Below, piece by piece: positions 30,385 through 40,169 of a stretch of 64,000 nucleotides of DNA; position 1 is the stretch's first letter, and the number at the start of each line of letters is the position of its first letter. The notes beneath the pieces are model-generated. The model ran no database searches. It had not been told where the DNA came from and was given only the letters and a program-made list of their open reading frames with translations. Made by a program: the position numbers and the translations under genes. Source of the stretch: Soehngenia longivitae. GTDB taxonomy: Bacteria > Bacillota > Clostridia > Tissierellales > Tissierellaceae. The stretch covers positions 1 to 64,000 of the forward strand of contig NZ_SRIB01000002.1 in the NCBI RefSeq assembly GCF_004684055.1. The letters run 5' to 3'.

Positions 30385-31797
30385 ATGAAAGAAAAACTAA
30401 AGACACTCCTTATAATCATACTTGTGTTAAATAGTATAGTGCTTATATATAAATTTTCTACCGCAAATAAAATCGAACAGAAAAACACAGAAAATCTTGC
30501 TATTACACAAGACTATACTTACACTCCCCTAGATATATTAGTACCAAACAAAGCTTATTTAAAGACTTCAGACAGCAAAATTTTTACAATTTATGATGTA
30601 ACAAGTGAAAAATTTTTTGATACTGCAATGAATACTTTGTCTGAGATACTTTCTAAGAGTACTTTAAAAATTAATGAAGTAGATGAGGATAATAAAGAAC
30701 TAAAATTTCCTGACATTGTGTTTTGCTATCCATATGAGATCAACTTGAACTTGCTTTTAAAGGCGTATGATATTGAAGAAGTTAATCCCAAAATAGACAC
30801 AATAAAAAGTATTAGTAGTTTTGGCATATATTTATATGATGGCGAATATTCTCTACTTTTATCTAACAAAGATAAGGATTATTTAATTCAAGATGATGAT
30901 TTTGATATGTCAAATATGATAGTGAGATTTAAGAAAGTTATAGATAAAAATAATTTAAATGAAGTAAATTTGACAAATTTGGATTTAAGTCAAATGAAAA
31001 AAAATTTATTGGTTCATGACGAAATAATGATGAAGATGCCTATAACTTATGTATCAAACGAAGTTGTTTTAATCAATATGGAAGAGAAAGATAAATTAGC
31101 TGAAAGATTTTTCGGAGTGGACAAATATTATATTAGACAAATAAAAGAAGACAATGGTTCGGTTATATACTTTTATAATTCAAATGTTTTAAAGATAAAT
31201 CCAAATGGACTCGTGTCTTATTATAGCCCATTGAAAAATGATGAAAATGAAAGAAACTTGTTTTTAAGTTTGAACACAGCTGTGAATTTCATAACGAAAA
31301 ATTCCCTCTTCCCATATGAATTTACACTAGACGAGATAATACCAATAGAAGCAGGCAAAAATAAAGGATATAAATTTATTTTAAGCTATAAGGACAATGG
31401 TATAAAAACATTTGTAAAGAACAAAGAAAGCTCTCATGATATCGTGATAGAAGTATTTAACAATGAAGTAAGGAATTTTAAACAAATATTTAAATTAAAG
31501 GAACAATTAAGCTATACCTCGTATGAAGATAATTCTTCAATGCTAAGTTACTCGGAAATCATTGATAAAAATTATGATTATTTAAAAGCACAATTTATAG
31601 AAAATAAGGAGATAAATGATAAAGACAAAATAACAAAACAAGAGGTAATAAGCGAAATAACAGATGCTTATCCAGCTTATTTTGATCCCAATTTGAAATT
31701 AAAAAATGAAAGGCTCATACCTGTCTGGGCAATAGAAGCATTTGGTAAAAATTACTTATTTAATGTATATAATGGTGTATTGATGTATGTCGATTAG
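30385..31797 (+). CDS. yycH: WalRK regulator YycH (WalH)
   Basis: A 470-aa protein with one N-terminal transmembrane helix (residues 6-24) and a large extracytoplasmic part. Little motif evidence exists; identification rests on size, topology and position between walK and yycI. In Bacillus YycH and YycI bind WalK in the membrane and restrain it. Confidence 0.8.
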   Translation: MKEKLKTLLIIILVLNSIVLIYKFSTANKIEQKNTENLAITQDYTYTPLDILVPNKAYLKTSDSKIFTIYDVTSEKFFDTAMNTLSEILSKSTLKINEVDEDNKELKFPDIVFCYPYEINLNLLLKAYDIEEVNPKIDTIKSISSFGIYLYDGEYSLLLSNKDKDYLIQDDDFDMSNMIVRFKKVIDKNNLNEVNLTNLDLSQMKKNLLVHDEIMMKMPITYVSNEVVLINMEEKDKLAERFFGVDKYYIRQIKEDNGSVIYFYNSNVLKINPNGLVSYYSPLKNDENERNLFLSLNTAVNFITKNSLFPYEFTLDEIIPIEAGKNKGYKFILSYKDNGIKTFVKNKESSHDIVIEVFNNEVRNFKQIFKLKEQLSYTSYEDNSSMLSYSEIIDKNYDYLKAQFIENKEINDKDKITKQEVISEITDAYPAYFDPNLKLKNERLIPVWAIEAFGKNYLFNVYNGVLMYVD

Positions 31798-31808
31798 GAG
31801 GGTTTTTT

Positions 31809-32669
31809 TTGGATTGGTCAAAAGCTAAGACAATTTTACTTATAGCACTTATTATCGTAAATTTGTTGATAGGAAGTATTTTTTTAATTGAAAGAATGGA
31901 AGCAAAGTCACATGAATTTGATGAAGCAGAAGTGATTAACAAATTAAATGAAAAGGGAATATTATTAGATGTTAAAATACCCACTGGAAATAATGAGTTA
32001 AATGGACTTGTAGTAGAATATGAAATATATGATGCTAATGATATAAATGAAAGATTCTTTGATGGAGAAGGTTCTATAAACTATATAAATGAGGATATAT
32101 ATGAAGTATCACATGAAAATGAAATAGTAACAGTGATAAACGGAAAACTTCTCATCTATGAAGTAGAAACTGAAACAGAAGAAAATTTAGATTATGAAAT
32201 TATGGATTCACCAAATTCATCAGGGAGAGCAAATGAAATTGCTATGGAATTTATGAAGAACAGAGGATTTTCAACTGATGATATGAAACTCACTTTTTTA
32301 AGTCTAACAGCAGAAGAATGTTATCTGTCATATTCAAATATTTTTGATGAAAATTATCTAGAAACTTCTTTTACAACTGTTGAAACTAGAAATGGAAAAG
32401 TATTTAAGATGGAGAGAACATGGCTTGATGTAAATAAAATCGAAGATGTTGTATTAAAGACTATACCGGCAAAAAAAGCACTAATGGAACTTTTAATGAG
32501 AGAAGAAGTGTATGGTAAGACAATTACAGATATATCCATATGCTATTATTTTGATCCTGAGAAACAAGATTATTTTTCAAGATACAAAGAAATAGTTGAG
32601 GGTAGAACTATTCCAGCATGGAGAATTCAATTTAGCGATGGGTATAAGATAATACTTGACTTCGAATAG
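31809..32669 (+). CDS. yycI: WalRK regulator YycI (WalI)
   Basis: A 286-aa single-pass protein starting MDWSKAKTILLIALIIVN, the typical YycI beginning, followed by an extracytoplasmic domain. The start is TTG 31809, seven bases after AGGAGGG. It lies between yycH and yycJ and is expected to act with YycH on WalK. Confidence 0.85.
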   Translation: MDWSKAKTILLIALIIVNLLIGSIFLIERMEAKSHEFDEAEVINKLNEKGILLDVKIPTGNNELNGLVVEYEIYDANDINERFFDGEGSINYINEDIYEVSHENEIVTVINGKLLIYEVETETEENLDYEIMDSPNSSGRANEIAMEFMKNRGFSTDDMKLTFLSLTAEECYLSYSNIFDENYLETSFTTVETRNGKVFKMERTWLDVNKIEDVVLKTIPAKKALMELLMREEVYGKTITDISICYYFDPEKQDYFSRYKEIVEGRTIPAWRIQFSDGYKIILDFE

Positions 32670-32688
32670 AATAACTAGGAGGATTAAT

Positions 32689-33483
32689 ATGTCATTTTCA
32701 TTTTGCTCGCTTTCAAGTGGGAGTAGCGGTAACTGTCAATATATAGAAACTAAAAACGCTAAAATATTAGTAGATGCTGGATTTACTGGAAAAAGAGTAA
32801 TAGAGCTTTTAAATAATATCGATGTGGATCCAAAAGAAATAGATGCAATACTTGTGACACATGAACATATAGATCATGCTAAAGGCGTGGGGATATTGTC
32901 GCGAAAATACAATATACCCATATATGCAAATGAAAAAACATGGATAGCGATGGAACCAATCATAAAGACAGTAAAATCAGAAAACATTAAAATAATTAAT
33001 GCAAATAAAAACTTTGAGATTAAAGACATTCTCGTACATCCATTCAATGTGAGTCACGACGCCTTAGATCCATTAGGATATTTATTGTTTAATGAAATGA
33101 AAAAAATCACTATATTAACAGATACAGGATGCGTAAATGAGGGTATAAAATCAAAAATAAGAGGATCTCATTTATTTTTTATTGAGGCAAATCATGATGT
33201 AGAAATGCTAAGAAATGGTTCATATCCTATATATTTAAAGGAAAGGATATTAAGTCAAAAAGGCCATCTATCAAATGATGCTTGCCTCGAAATATTAAAT
33301 GAAGTATTAGTTGGAGAAAACGAACGGGTACTATTAGCTCATTTAAGCAAAGAAAACAATCTTCCTCAATTAGCATATAAGATCATTCATGATGGGCTTA
33401 AAAGAAGTGGATATGATGTTGATAAGGAAGTAAATATCTATTTAACAAATAGGGACAATCACACTGAAATTTTTCACATTTAG
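32689..33483 (+). CDS. yycJ: Metallo-beta-lactamase-fold hydrolase YycJ (WalJ)
   Basis: A 264-aa MBL-fold enzyme. The metal motif THEHIDHAKG (HxHxDH) is near residue 58 and the opening FCSLSSGSSGNCQYIE is the family hallmark. Bacillus YycJ is described as a DNA exonuclease linked to repair and cell-wall coordination. The start is ATG 32689 behind AGGAGG. Confidence 0.93.
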   Translation: MSFSFCSLSSGSSGNCQYIETKNAKILVDAGFTGKRVIELLNNIDVDPKEIDAILVTHEHIDHAKGVGILSRKYNIPIYANEKTWIAMEPIIKTVKSENIKIINANKNFEIKDILVHPFNVSHDALDPLGYLLFNEMKKITILTDTGCVNEGIKSKIRGSHLFFIEANHDVEMLRNGSYPIYLKERILSQKGHLSNDACLEILNEVLVGENERVLLAHLSKENNLPQLAYKIIHDGLKRSGYDVDKEVNIYLTNRDNHTEIFHI

Positions 33484-33494
33484 GAGGAAAGCAA

Positions 33495-34631
33495 ATGGAC
33501 AATTATGGAAATTACTATCAAAAACCAAAAAAACCCAGTAAATTTTCATATTTTTTAGTTGCGATAATTGGCGCTATAATAGGTGGAATAATAACTGCAT
33601 ATGTTGCACCAACTTATCTGTATGGGAATATAATACCTTTACCTGAGATATATCAGTATAATTCTGAAGCGCCGATAATAAACACAATAGACATAAAACC
33701 AACAGATGAAATAAACACTGTTTCAGCTGTGGCAAAAAAAGGGATGAGCTCCGTTGTAGGTATTACTACAATTCAAGTACAACAGGAATTTATTTGGTCT
33801 AGAACAGTCGAAGGTGTTGGCTCAGGGGTAATAGTCGATAGCAATGGTTATATATTGACAAATTCTCACGTAATAGCAGATGGGAAAGCAAGAGAAATAA
33901 ATGTGTTATTTGAAAATGGAGATTCAAAGGAAGCGGAAGTTATATGGTATGATCCTACTTTGGATTTAGCAATTATAAAAGTAAATGCAAGAAATCTAAT
34001 AGCTGCTGAATTGGGAGATTCAGATAAGTTAGAAGTCGGAGAAATTGCAATAGCAATTGGTAATCCACTTGGGCTTGAATTTCAAAGAACTGTTACCGCA
34101 GGAGTGATAAGCGGACTTCATAGGTCTATCCAGGTTACTAGATACAATGTAATGGAAGATTTAATTCAAACTGATGCTTCTATAAATCCTGGAAACAGCG
34201 GAGGGCCACTGTTAAATGCTAAAGGGCAAGTAATCGGAATAAACACTGCTAAAATTCAAACAGGTGAAGGGTTAGGATTTTCTATCCCTATAAATACGGT
34301 CAAGCCTATTATAGAAAGTGTAATAAGAGATAAAAATATAGAGCCTGTTTCATTAGGAATTTCTGGTAGCGACATAGACCTATATGAAAGGCAAATGGGT
34401 GCAGAGATAAAAGCAGAAAAAGGAGTATTGGTTGTTGAAGTGATACCAGATTCACCAGCTGATAAAGCAGGTATAAAACCGATGGATGTCATAACTAAGC
34501 TTGGAGATAAAGAAATAAGCAGTTTATCTGCATTAAGAAAAGAACTCTATAACTATCAATCGGGGGATAAAGTAGAAATAGAAATCAACCGAAATGGTGA
34601 GATATTGAATTTAACAATAGAATTTGAGTAA
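33495..34631 (+). CDS. HtrA-like serine protease with PDZ domain
   Basis: A 378-aa membrane-anchored S1C protease: a TM helix at about residues 15-36, a trypsin-like domain with the triad His in LTNSHVIAD, Asp in PTLDLAIIK and Ser in NPGNSGGPLL, and a C-terminal PDZ domain (GVLVVEVIPDSPADKAGIKPMD). It degrades misfolded proteins outside the membrane. It ends the wal operon, where Firmicutes usually carry htrC/yycK. Confidence 0.95.
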   Translation: MDNYGNYYQKPKKPSKFSYFLVAIIGAIIGGIITAYVAPTYLYGNIIPLPEIYQYNSEAPIINTIDIKPTDEINTVSAVAKKGMSSVVGITTIQVQQEFIWSRTVEGVGSGVIVDSNGYILTNSHVIADGKAREINVLFENGDSKEAEVIWYDPTLDLAIIKVNARNLIAAELGDSDKLEVGEIAIAIGNPLGLEFQRTVTAGVISGLHRSIQVTRYNVMEDLIQTDASINPGNSGGPLLNAKGQVIGINTAKIQTGEGLGFSIPINTVKPIIESVIRDKNIEPVSLGISGSDIDLYERQMGAEIKAEKGVLVVEVIPDSPADKAGIKPMDVITKLGDKEISSLSALRKELYNYQSGDKVEIEINRNGEILNLTIEFE

Positions 34632-34643
34632 TGGGGGAAAATA

Positions 34644-35402
34644 ATGAGAATTTTGTTAACAAATGACGACGGGATATTTGCAAAAGGCTTATACACCATG
34701 GCTAAAAAACTGTCAAAAGAGCATGAAATAATGATAGTAGCACCAGATGTTGAAAGAAGCGGACAAAGCCATACTATAACTTTTTTAGATTCTTTAATTA
34801 TAAAAGAAGTAAAACTGGAAGATTTAGAGACTAAAGCATATAGCACATCGGGGACACCTGCAGATTGTGTTAGGATAGGAATGCAACTCTTTAAAAAAGA
34901 AAACATCGATTTAGTCATTTCTGGAATAAACATGGGCGCAAATACTGGCACAGATATATTGTATTCTGGTACAGTATCTGCTGCGATAGAAGCGAATTTA
35001 TTTGGCATACCTAGTATAGCTGTATCAGCTGAGTGGACAGAAGGAAAAGTGAATTATGAAATAGCCGCAGAGTATGCTTTGAAACTTGTTGAGAAACTAA
35101 AACAATTTTCATTTGCACCTATGGTCTTAAATCTAAACACTCCATTCAAGCTCAAAGAAGATTTAGCTCAAATGAAAATATGTAAAATTGGTGGACCTAT
35201 TTATGACTTTTATAGCACACATCACAATGGGAATGGAGAAATAATATATAAAGCAATTGGCAGAGATGATAGCGAAAAAGTAATGGGAACTGATAGATAT
35301 TATCTTCATAATGGTTATCCAACTCTAACCCCATTAAAGTATGATTTTACAAATTTTGATGCAATCAAGCAATTGGAAGAATTGATTGTAAATTCAATCT
35401 AA
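34644..35402 (+). CDS. surE: 5'/3'-nucleotidase SurE
   Basis: A 252-aa protein with LLTNDDGIFAKGL (metal-binding DD), APDVERSGQSHTIT, SGTPADCVRIG and ISGINMGANTG, the SurE signature order. It removes phosphate from nucleoside 5'/3' monophosphates. Start ATG 34644 has GGGGG. Confidence 0.95.
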   Translation: MRILLTNDDGIFAKGLYTMAKKLSKEHEIMIVAPDVERSGQSHTITFLDSLIIKEVKLEDLETKAYSTSGTPADCVRIGMQLFKKENIDLVISGINMGANTGTDILYSGTVSAAIEANLFGIPSIAVSAEWTEGKVNYEIAAEYALKLVEKLKQFSFAPMVLNLNTPFKLKEDLAQMKICKIGGPIYDFYSTHHNGNGEIIYKAIGRDDSEKVMGTDRYYLHNGYPTLTPLKYDFTNFDAIKQLEELIVNSI

Positions 35403-35472
35403 AAATGAAATGAATATAAAAATGAAACTTGGGTATCAATTGATTAGAATAAACAAAGGAGTGATTGATACA

Positions 35473-35994
35473 ATGGATAACATCGAAAGAAGAGAAGGCG
35501 CAATAACTTTTGGACAAAAACCAGTAACCCTTTTGGGCAAAGAGATAAAAGTAGGAGATAAAGCACCAGATTTCACTGTTTTAAAGGGAGATCTAACACC
35601 ATATTCATTAAAAGATGCTGGAGATAAAGTAAAGATAATTTCAGTAGTACCTTCATTAGACACAGGAGTATGTGAATTGCAAACAATTAGGTTTAATGAG
35701 GAAGCTGCAAAACTAGATGATGTGATTGTGCTTACAATATCTGTGGATCTTCCATTTGCACAAAAGAGATTCTGTTCAGCTCATGATATAGATAAAGTTT
35801 TAACTTTATCAGACCACAAAGATTTAGATTTTGGTCTTAAGTACGGCTTTGTGATGGAAGAAAATAGACTTTTAGCTAGAGGAGTTATAGTATTAGATAA
35901 AGACAACACTGTAAAGTATGTTGAATATGTAAAAGAAGGGACAAATCACCCTGACTATGATAAACCAATAGAAGTAGCAAAAGAACTATTATAA
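35473..35994 (+). CDS. tpx: Thiol peroxidase Tpx (2-Cys peroxiredoxin)
   Basis: A 173-aa atypical 2-Cys peroxiredoxin: peroxidatic Cys in SLDTGVCELQT and resolving Cys in KRFCSAHD. It reduces H2O2 and organic peroxides with thioredoxin. The start is ATG 35473 behind GGAGTGAT; the frame opens 63 bases earlier without a site. Unlike the peroxiredoxin at 55 kb it uses ordinary cysteines. Confidence 0.96.
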   Translation: MDNIERREGAITFGQKPVTLLGKEIKVGDKAPDFTVLKGDLTPYSLKDAGDKVKIISVVPSLDTGVCELQTIRFNEEAAKLDDVIVLTISVDLPFAQKRFCSAHDIDKVLTLSDHKDLDFGLKYGFVMEENRLLARGVIVLDKDNTVKYVEYVKEGTNHPDYDKPIEVAKELL

Positions 35995-36020
35995 GCCTTC
36001 CTTTTGGAAGGCTTTTTTTA
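35994..36020 (+). terminator. Intrinsic terminator after tpx
   Basis: AGCCTTCC (35994-36001), a TTTT loop, GGAAGGCT (36006-36013) and a T run. The stem begins on the last base of the tpx stop codon. Confidence 0.92.
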
Positions 36021-36031
36021 TAGGAGGAACA

Positions 36032-36511
36032 ATGGAGATAAATATAATTGCAGTGGGTAAATTAAAAGAAAAGTACTTACAAGATGGCATAGATGAGTAC
36101 ATAAAAAGACTTTCAAAATTTGCTAAAGTAAATATAATAGAAATACAAGATGAAAAATTAAAAGAAAATATATCATTCAAAGAAATAGAGAAAATAAAGC
36201 AAATAGAAGGCAACAAGATACTTTCACATATTAAATCTAAAGATTATATAATTAGTTTAGCATTAAATGGAAAAACTTTAGATTCTGTTGAATTTTCAGA
36301 AACATTGTCTAAGATTATGATAGATGGATATTCTTCTATTACATTTATTATAGGTGCAAGTTTAGGACTATCCCAAGATGTTCTAGACAAAAGCGATTTG
36401 AAATTATCTTTTTCAAAATTTACATTTCCTCATCAGCTAATGAGATTAATTTTGATTGAACAAATCTATAGAGCTTTTAAGATAATAAACAATGAAACTT
36501 ATCACAAATAA
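36032..36511 (+). CDS. rlmH: 23S rRNA pseudouridine-1915 methyltransferase RlmH
   Basis: A 159-aa SPOUT methyltransferase with ITFIIGASLGLSQDVL (the SAM knot) and the C-terminal MRLILIEQIYRAFKIINNETYHK-type ending. It methylates pseudouridine 1915 of 23S rRNA. Start ATG 36032 has AGGAGG. Length normal. Confidence 0.95.
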   Translation: MEINIIAVGKLKEKYLQDGIDEYIKRLSKFAKVNIIEIQDEKLKENISFKEIEKIKQIEGNKILSHIKSKDYIISLALNGKTLDSVEFSETLSKIMIDGYSSITFIIGASLGLSQDVLDKSDLKLSFSKFTFPHQLMRLILIEQIYRAFKIINNETYHK

Positions 36512-36545
36512 TAAATTAAAAAAAACCATTTAGAAGGTATTAAAT

Positions 36546-37391
36546 ATGAATAACATTAAGGAATTGAGGATTAAAAAAGTGAAGATTTTTTTATTATTAG
36601 TAATAATAGGAATATATTTATTTTCGCAGAATAATTGGTTAGATAAAGAAGAAATCATAATAGAAATGAATAATTTACCAATCGAATTGGATGGATTTAA
36701 AATTGTCCAAATATCTGATTTACATATACCACAAAATGAAATAGAAATAGGTAAATTGACTGATTTAGTGAAGAAAGAAAATCCGGATGTAATAGTTTTG
36801 ACTGGAGATACTATAAGCAGAGGAACAAATTTAGACTATAGTCAATTAGAATTACTGCTTGATGATTTGTCAGAAATAACAAAAGTTTATGCTGTATTAG
36901 GTAATCATGAAACTGGGAATAAATATATTGAGAAATATAAAGAGCTGCTAAAAACACACAACATAAATCTACTCGAGAATGAATTTGATATATATGCTAA
37001 AGGTGGAAAAGAAATTGCTTTTATAGGATTGAAAGATAATGTAAAATTCAGTCAAGAAAAGATAAAAAACATAGAAAAAATCAAAGGCAAACCAATAGTG
37101 ATGTTAGCACATAGACCTGAATTATTTGATGAGTACTTCCGAGAAACAAATATTATTATACCATCACTCGTACTGACAGGGCATGCACATGGAGGTCAAT
37201 TTAGATTACCATTTACTAAAAGAGGATTTATTGCACCTAATCAAGGGTTTTTTCCTAAATATACTTCAGGAACATACAAATCAAACAATGGTGGAGTAAT
37301 GATAGTAAGCAGAGGATTGGGGCGAAGTGTGATACCTTTTAGGATAAACAACAGAATTCATTTGCCTGTTATAGAATTAAAGGCAAAATAA
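36546..37391 (+). CDS. Membrane-anchored metallophosphoesterase
   Basis: A 281-aa calcineurin-fold phosphoesterase with an N-terminal membrane helix and the metal motifs QISDLHIP, LTGDTIS, LGNHETG, AHRPE and TGHAHGGQ. It resembles YkuE/LpxH-like enzymes; the substrate is unknown. It starts at ATG 36546 with a weak ribosome site (AGAAGG). Confidence 0.9.
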   Translation: MNNIKELRIKKVKIFLLLVIIGIYLFSQNNWLDKEEIIIEMNNLPIELDGFKIVQISDLHIPQNEIEIGKLTDLVKKENPDVIVLTGDTISRGTNLDYSQLELLLDDLSEITKVYAVLGNHETGNKYIEKYKELLKTHNINLLENEFDIYAKGGKEIAFIGLKDNVKFSQEKIKNIEKIKGKPIVMLAHRPELFDEYFRETNIIIPSLVLTGHAHGGQFRLPFTKRGFIAPNQGFFPKYTSGTYKSNNGGVMIVSRGLGRSVIPFRINNRIHLPVIELKAK

Positions 37392-37506
37392 TAAGCAATA
37401 AAAGATAATTAAATTTAAAGAAACATAAATTTTTTACAGATTTATTTTTTAGTCATAATTTAGCAACAATTTAAACACATAATAGTACTAAAAGGAGGGA
37501 GTATTA

Positions 37507-37674
37507 GTGATATTATTAATTGTGATTTTAATACTATTTGTATTGTATAAAAACGGTCAACTTGATTTTAAACACCAAGAAGATGAGAGTTTAAGAAAAT
37601 TGAAAGAAAAATATGTAAACGGAGAGATTGATGAAGAAACATATTTGAGAATGAAGAAAAACATTGAAAGCTAG
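37507..37674 (+). CDS. Small SHOCT-domain membrane protein
   Basis: A 55-aa ORF starting at GTG 37507 behind AAAGGAGGG. Residues 2-14 are a hydrophobic helix. The C-terminal 30 residues (LRKLKEKYVNGEIDEETYLRMKK) form a SHOCT motif, a short helix-turn pattern often at the ends of bacterial proteins. It lies 12 bases before a second SHOCT protein, in line with a two-component system. It is short enough to be missed by gene callers. Confidence 0.8.
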   Translation: MILLIVILILFVLYKNGQLDFKHQEDESLRKLKEKYVNGEIDEETYLRMKKNIES

Positions 37675-37686
37675 GAGGTGTAAAAA

Positions 37687-37989
37687 ATGATGCACTTAAG
37701 GGGATATAACGGATTTGATAGATTTTTTGGAGAAAATGGATATAGATACTTTGAAGATGGTGTAAATAGAGGTTTTGATTTTTTCCATCCTGCTATGATA
37801 TTCATGGCATTTATGGCATTTGTAGTATTTGTTGCAGTTGTTGTATTGGTAGTGTTGTTCGTCAAAAAGAGTAACAATAGAAAGTTTGAATCCAATGAAT
37901 TCGTTCAAATTTTAAATCAAAAATACATCAATGGTGAGATATCAGATGAAGAATATTTAGCTAAGAAAAAAGCACTAAGAGGGAAATAA
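37687..37989 (+). CDS. SHOCT-domain membrane protein
   Basis: A 100-aa protein: an aromatic/Gly-rich N-terminus, one membrane helix (about residues 37-60) and a C-terminal SHOCT segment (FVQILNQKYINGEISDEEYLAKKKAL). Start ATG 37687 follows CTAGGAGGTG. The likely operon is the 55-aa SHOCT gene, this gene, response regulator and kinase, suggesting an accessory role in membrane sensing. Confidence 0.8.
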   Translation: MMHLRGYNGFDRFFGENGYRYFEDGVNRGFDFFHPAMIFMAFMAFVVFVAVVVLVVLFVKKSNNRKFESNEFVQILNQKYINGEISDEEYLAKKKALRGK

Positions 37990-38036
37990 CACAGAGTATC
38001 TTGGGAGAAAACAAATGATAAGATGAAGGTGAAAAT

Positions 38037-38723
38037 ATGAAAATATTAGTTGTTGAAGATCAAAAAGACATAAGTGATATTGTCGCTAAATATCTTGAAA
38101 AAGAAGGCTATGAAGTAGAATGCGTCTATGATGGACTAAGTGCATTAGATTATATAGCCAGTGACACCTTTCATCTTATCATTTTAGATATAATGCTTCC
38201 TTTTATTGATGGATTTCAGATATTAGAAGAAATAAGAAAATTTTCAAATACACCTGTAATTATGCTTACAGCAAGGGAATTAGAAGTTGATAGGCTAAAA
38301 GGATTTGATCTAGGTGCGGATGATTATGTGGTCAAACCCTTTAGCCCTAGAGAATTAGTTAAAAGAGTAAAAGTTATATTCAGAAGACTTTACAACGAAA
38401 GCAATGAAAGTATAATAGAATATAAAGAATTAAAACTTTACTTAAAAAGCATGAAATTGGTAAAAAATGATGAAGAAGTAGATCTTACTACTACTGAGTT
38501 TAACTTATTGAAAGTTTTTATGGAAAATAGAGGTATAATATTAAATAGAGATCAAATCATAGCTTTGAGTTTTGGAAACGATTATGAAGGATTTGACAGA
38601 AACATTGATAGCTACATAAGAAGAATAAGGAAAAAAATAGAAGATGATCCAGCAAATCCTAAATATTTAGTAACTAAATACGGAGCAGGTTATATGTTTG
38701 GAGGAGAAAATGATGAGCATTAG
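38037..38723 (+). CDS. OmpR-family response regulator
   Basis: A 228-aa regulator with receiver motifs VVEDQKD, LDIMLPFIDG, MLTARE and KPFSPREL, and a winged-helix domain (TTTEFNLLKVFMENRGIILNRDQ). Its stop overlaps the kinase start by 11 bases, so the two are translationally coupled. Target genes unknown. Confidence 0.92.
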   Translation: MKILVVEDQKDISDIVAKYLEKEGYEVECVYDGLSALDYIASDTFHLIILDIMLPFIDGFQILEEIRKFSNTPVIMLTARELEVDRLKGFDLGADDYVVKPFSPRELVKRVKVIFRRLYNESNESIIEYKELKLYLKSMKLVKNDEEVDLTTTEFNLLKVFMENRGIILNRDQIIALSFGNDYEGFDRNIDSYIRRIRKKIEDDPANPKYLVTKYGAGYMFGGENDEH

Positions 38724-40077
38724 AAAACTACTATTAATACTACTCTTGGGAGTATGTTTAATAACTGTCATCATCAACTCCTCTATATTTGCGTCTTTAA
38801 CTGATAGGTATTTTTTAGATTATTTAGATAAAGCCTATGAGAAACATTTAGAGCAGATATCTACTTATCTTTCTTCTGCTTTGACCTCAAAAGATTTGAA
38901 TTACGATAAGCTCGAAGCAGAACTTGAAACACATCTATTGGATCCTATAGTAAGAATTAGGGTTTTTAAGGACGATACCCTATTAGCTGATGTTGAAACT
39001 ATAGCTAATATTCCTAGTGGAAACATGAATGGCAGGATGAATATGCGAATGCCTTTTAGAAGAGTCTCTACAGAAACAACAACTGATGTGTTTGAAATAA
39101 AAAATGACAATGAAATAATTGGTACTGTTTATATAACAAGATTTGAGGACTATGATAGTTCAATAATTGCCAATATGTTTAGAAGTACACTTTTTATAAA
39201 TAGTTTAATATCAATTGGAATAGCAATGCTCATTTCAGTGTTTATTGCATTGATAACAAGCCGAAAAATAAGCACTGATTTACGATACACATCAAATCTA
39301 GCGACAGAGATCCAACAAGGAAAAGTTGTAAAAGCAAAGAACACAAAGATAAAAGAGATAAATAATTTAAGAAACAGTCTTGAAGATCTATCCGTTAAGC
39401 TAAAATTGAAACAAAAGGCAAAAAAAGAATTATTAGATCAATTAATTCACGAAACAAGAACCCCTTTAACAGTTTTAAATTCTCATTTTGAGGCTATTGA
39501 AGATGGAATTGTTGAATCAAATCATGAAGAAATAGAGGTATTAAAAAGCCAAGTAGAAAATTTAACTTTTCTAATAAGCAATTTAAATAGAATAATTGAA
39601 GACGATGATAGCGCAGCTGATCTAAAAATAGAAGAAGTTGAGATAAATAAATTAATCAAGCAAATAGTCAATGGATTAAAAAATCAATTTGAAAATAAAA
39701 AAATACTTCTTACCATAGACAATGATGATGACATAACAATCCTTACTGATAAGTATAAATTCACACAGATATTATTTAATCTCTTGACAAATGCCTATAA
39801 ATACACTGAGCCTGATAAAAAAGTGAATATCTCATATAGGATAGAAAATGATAAATTTGTATTAGAAGTTAAGGACCAAGGAAAAGGAATAAGAGAAGGT
39901 GAATTAAATAAGATATTTAACGCCTATTATAGAGGTTTAAATGAAACTGAACAAGGAGAGGGAATAGGGCTATATATAGTTAAAGAAAATGTAGAAATCT
40001 TAGGTGGAGAAGTAAAAGTTAGATCAAAAGTAGGAGAAGGAAGTGTATTTACTGTATTTTTACCAATTAAACCTTAA
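38713..40077 (+). CDS. Sensor histidine kinase
   Basis: A 454-aa kinase: TM1 (residues 6-28), an external domain of about 120 aa with a Met/Arg-rich stretch (NMNGRMNMRMPFRR near residue 104), TM2 near 145-170, a HAMP-like linker, HisKA (LIHETRTPLTVL) and HATPase (KDQGKGI, GEGIGLYIVKE). ATG 38713 is 8 bases from GGAGG; ATG 38710 is an alternative. Stimulus unknown. Confidence 0.9.
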   Translation: MSIRKLLLILLLGVCLITVIINSSIFASLTDRYFLDYLDKAYEKHLEQISTYLSSALTSKDLNYDKLEAELETHLLDPIVRIRVFKDDTLLADVETIANIPSGNMNGRMNMRMPFRRVSTETTTDVFEIKNDNEIIGTVYITRFEDYDSSIIANMFRSTLFINSLISIGIAMLISVFIALITSRKISTDLRYTSNLATEIQQGKVVKAKNTKIKEINNLRNSLEDLSVKLKLKQKAKKELLDQLIHETRTPLTVLNSHFEAIEDGIVESNHEEIEVLKSQVENLTFLISNLNRIIEDDDSAADLKIEEVEINKLIKQIVNGLKNQFENKKILLTIDNDDDITILTDKYKFTQILFNLLTNAYKYTEPDKKVNISYRIENDKFVLEVKDQGKGIREGELNKIFNAYYRGLNETEQGEGIGLYIVKENVEILGGEVKVRSKVGEGSVFTVFLPIKP

Positions 40078-40169
40078 TAAGATGCATAAAAATTGATTTT
40101 TTCACATTGCTATTCATGTAGACATATTGTGATATAATATGATTAAAACTACATGTAAAGGTGGAAATT

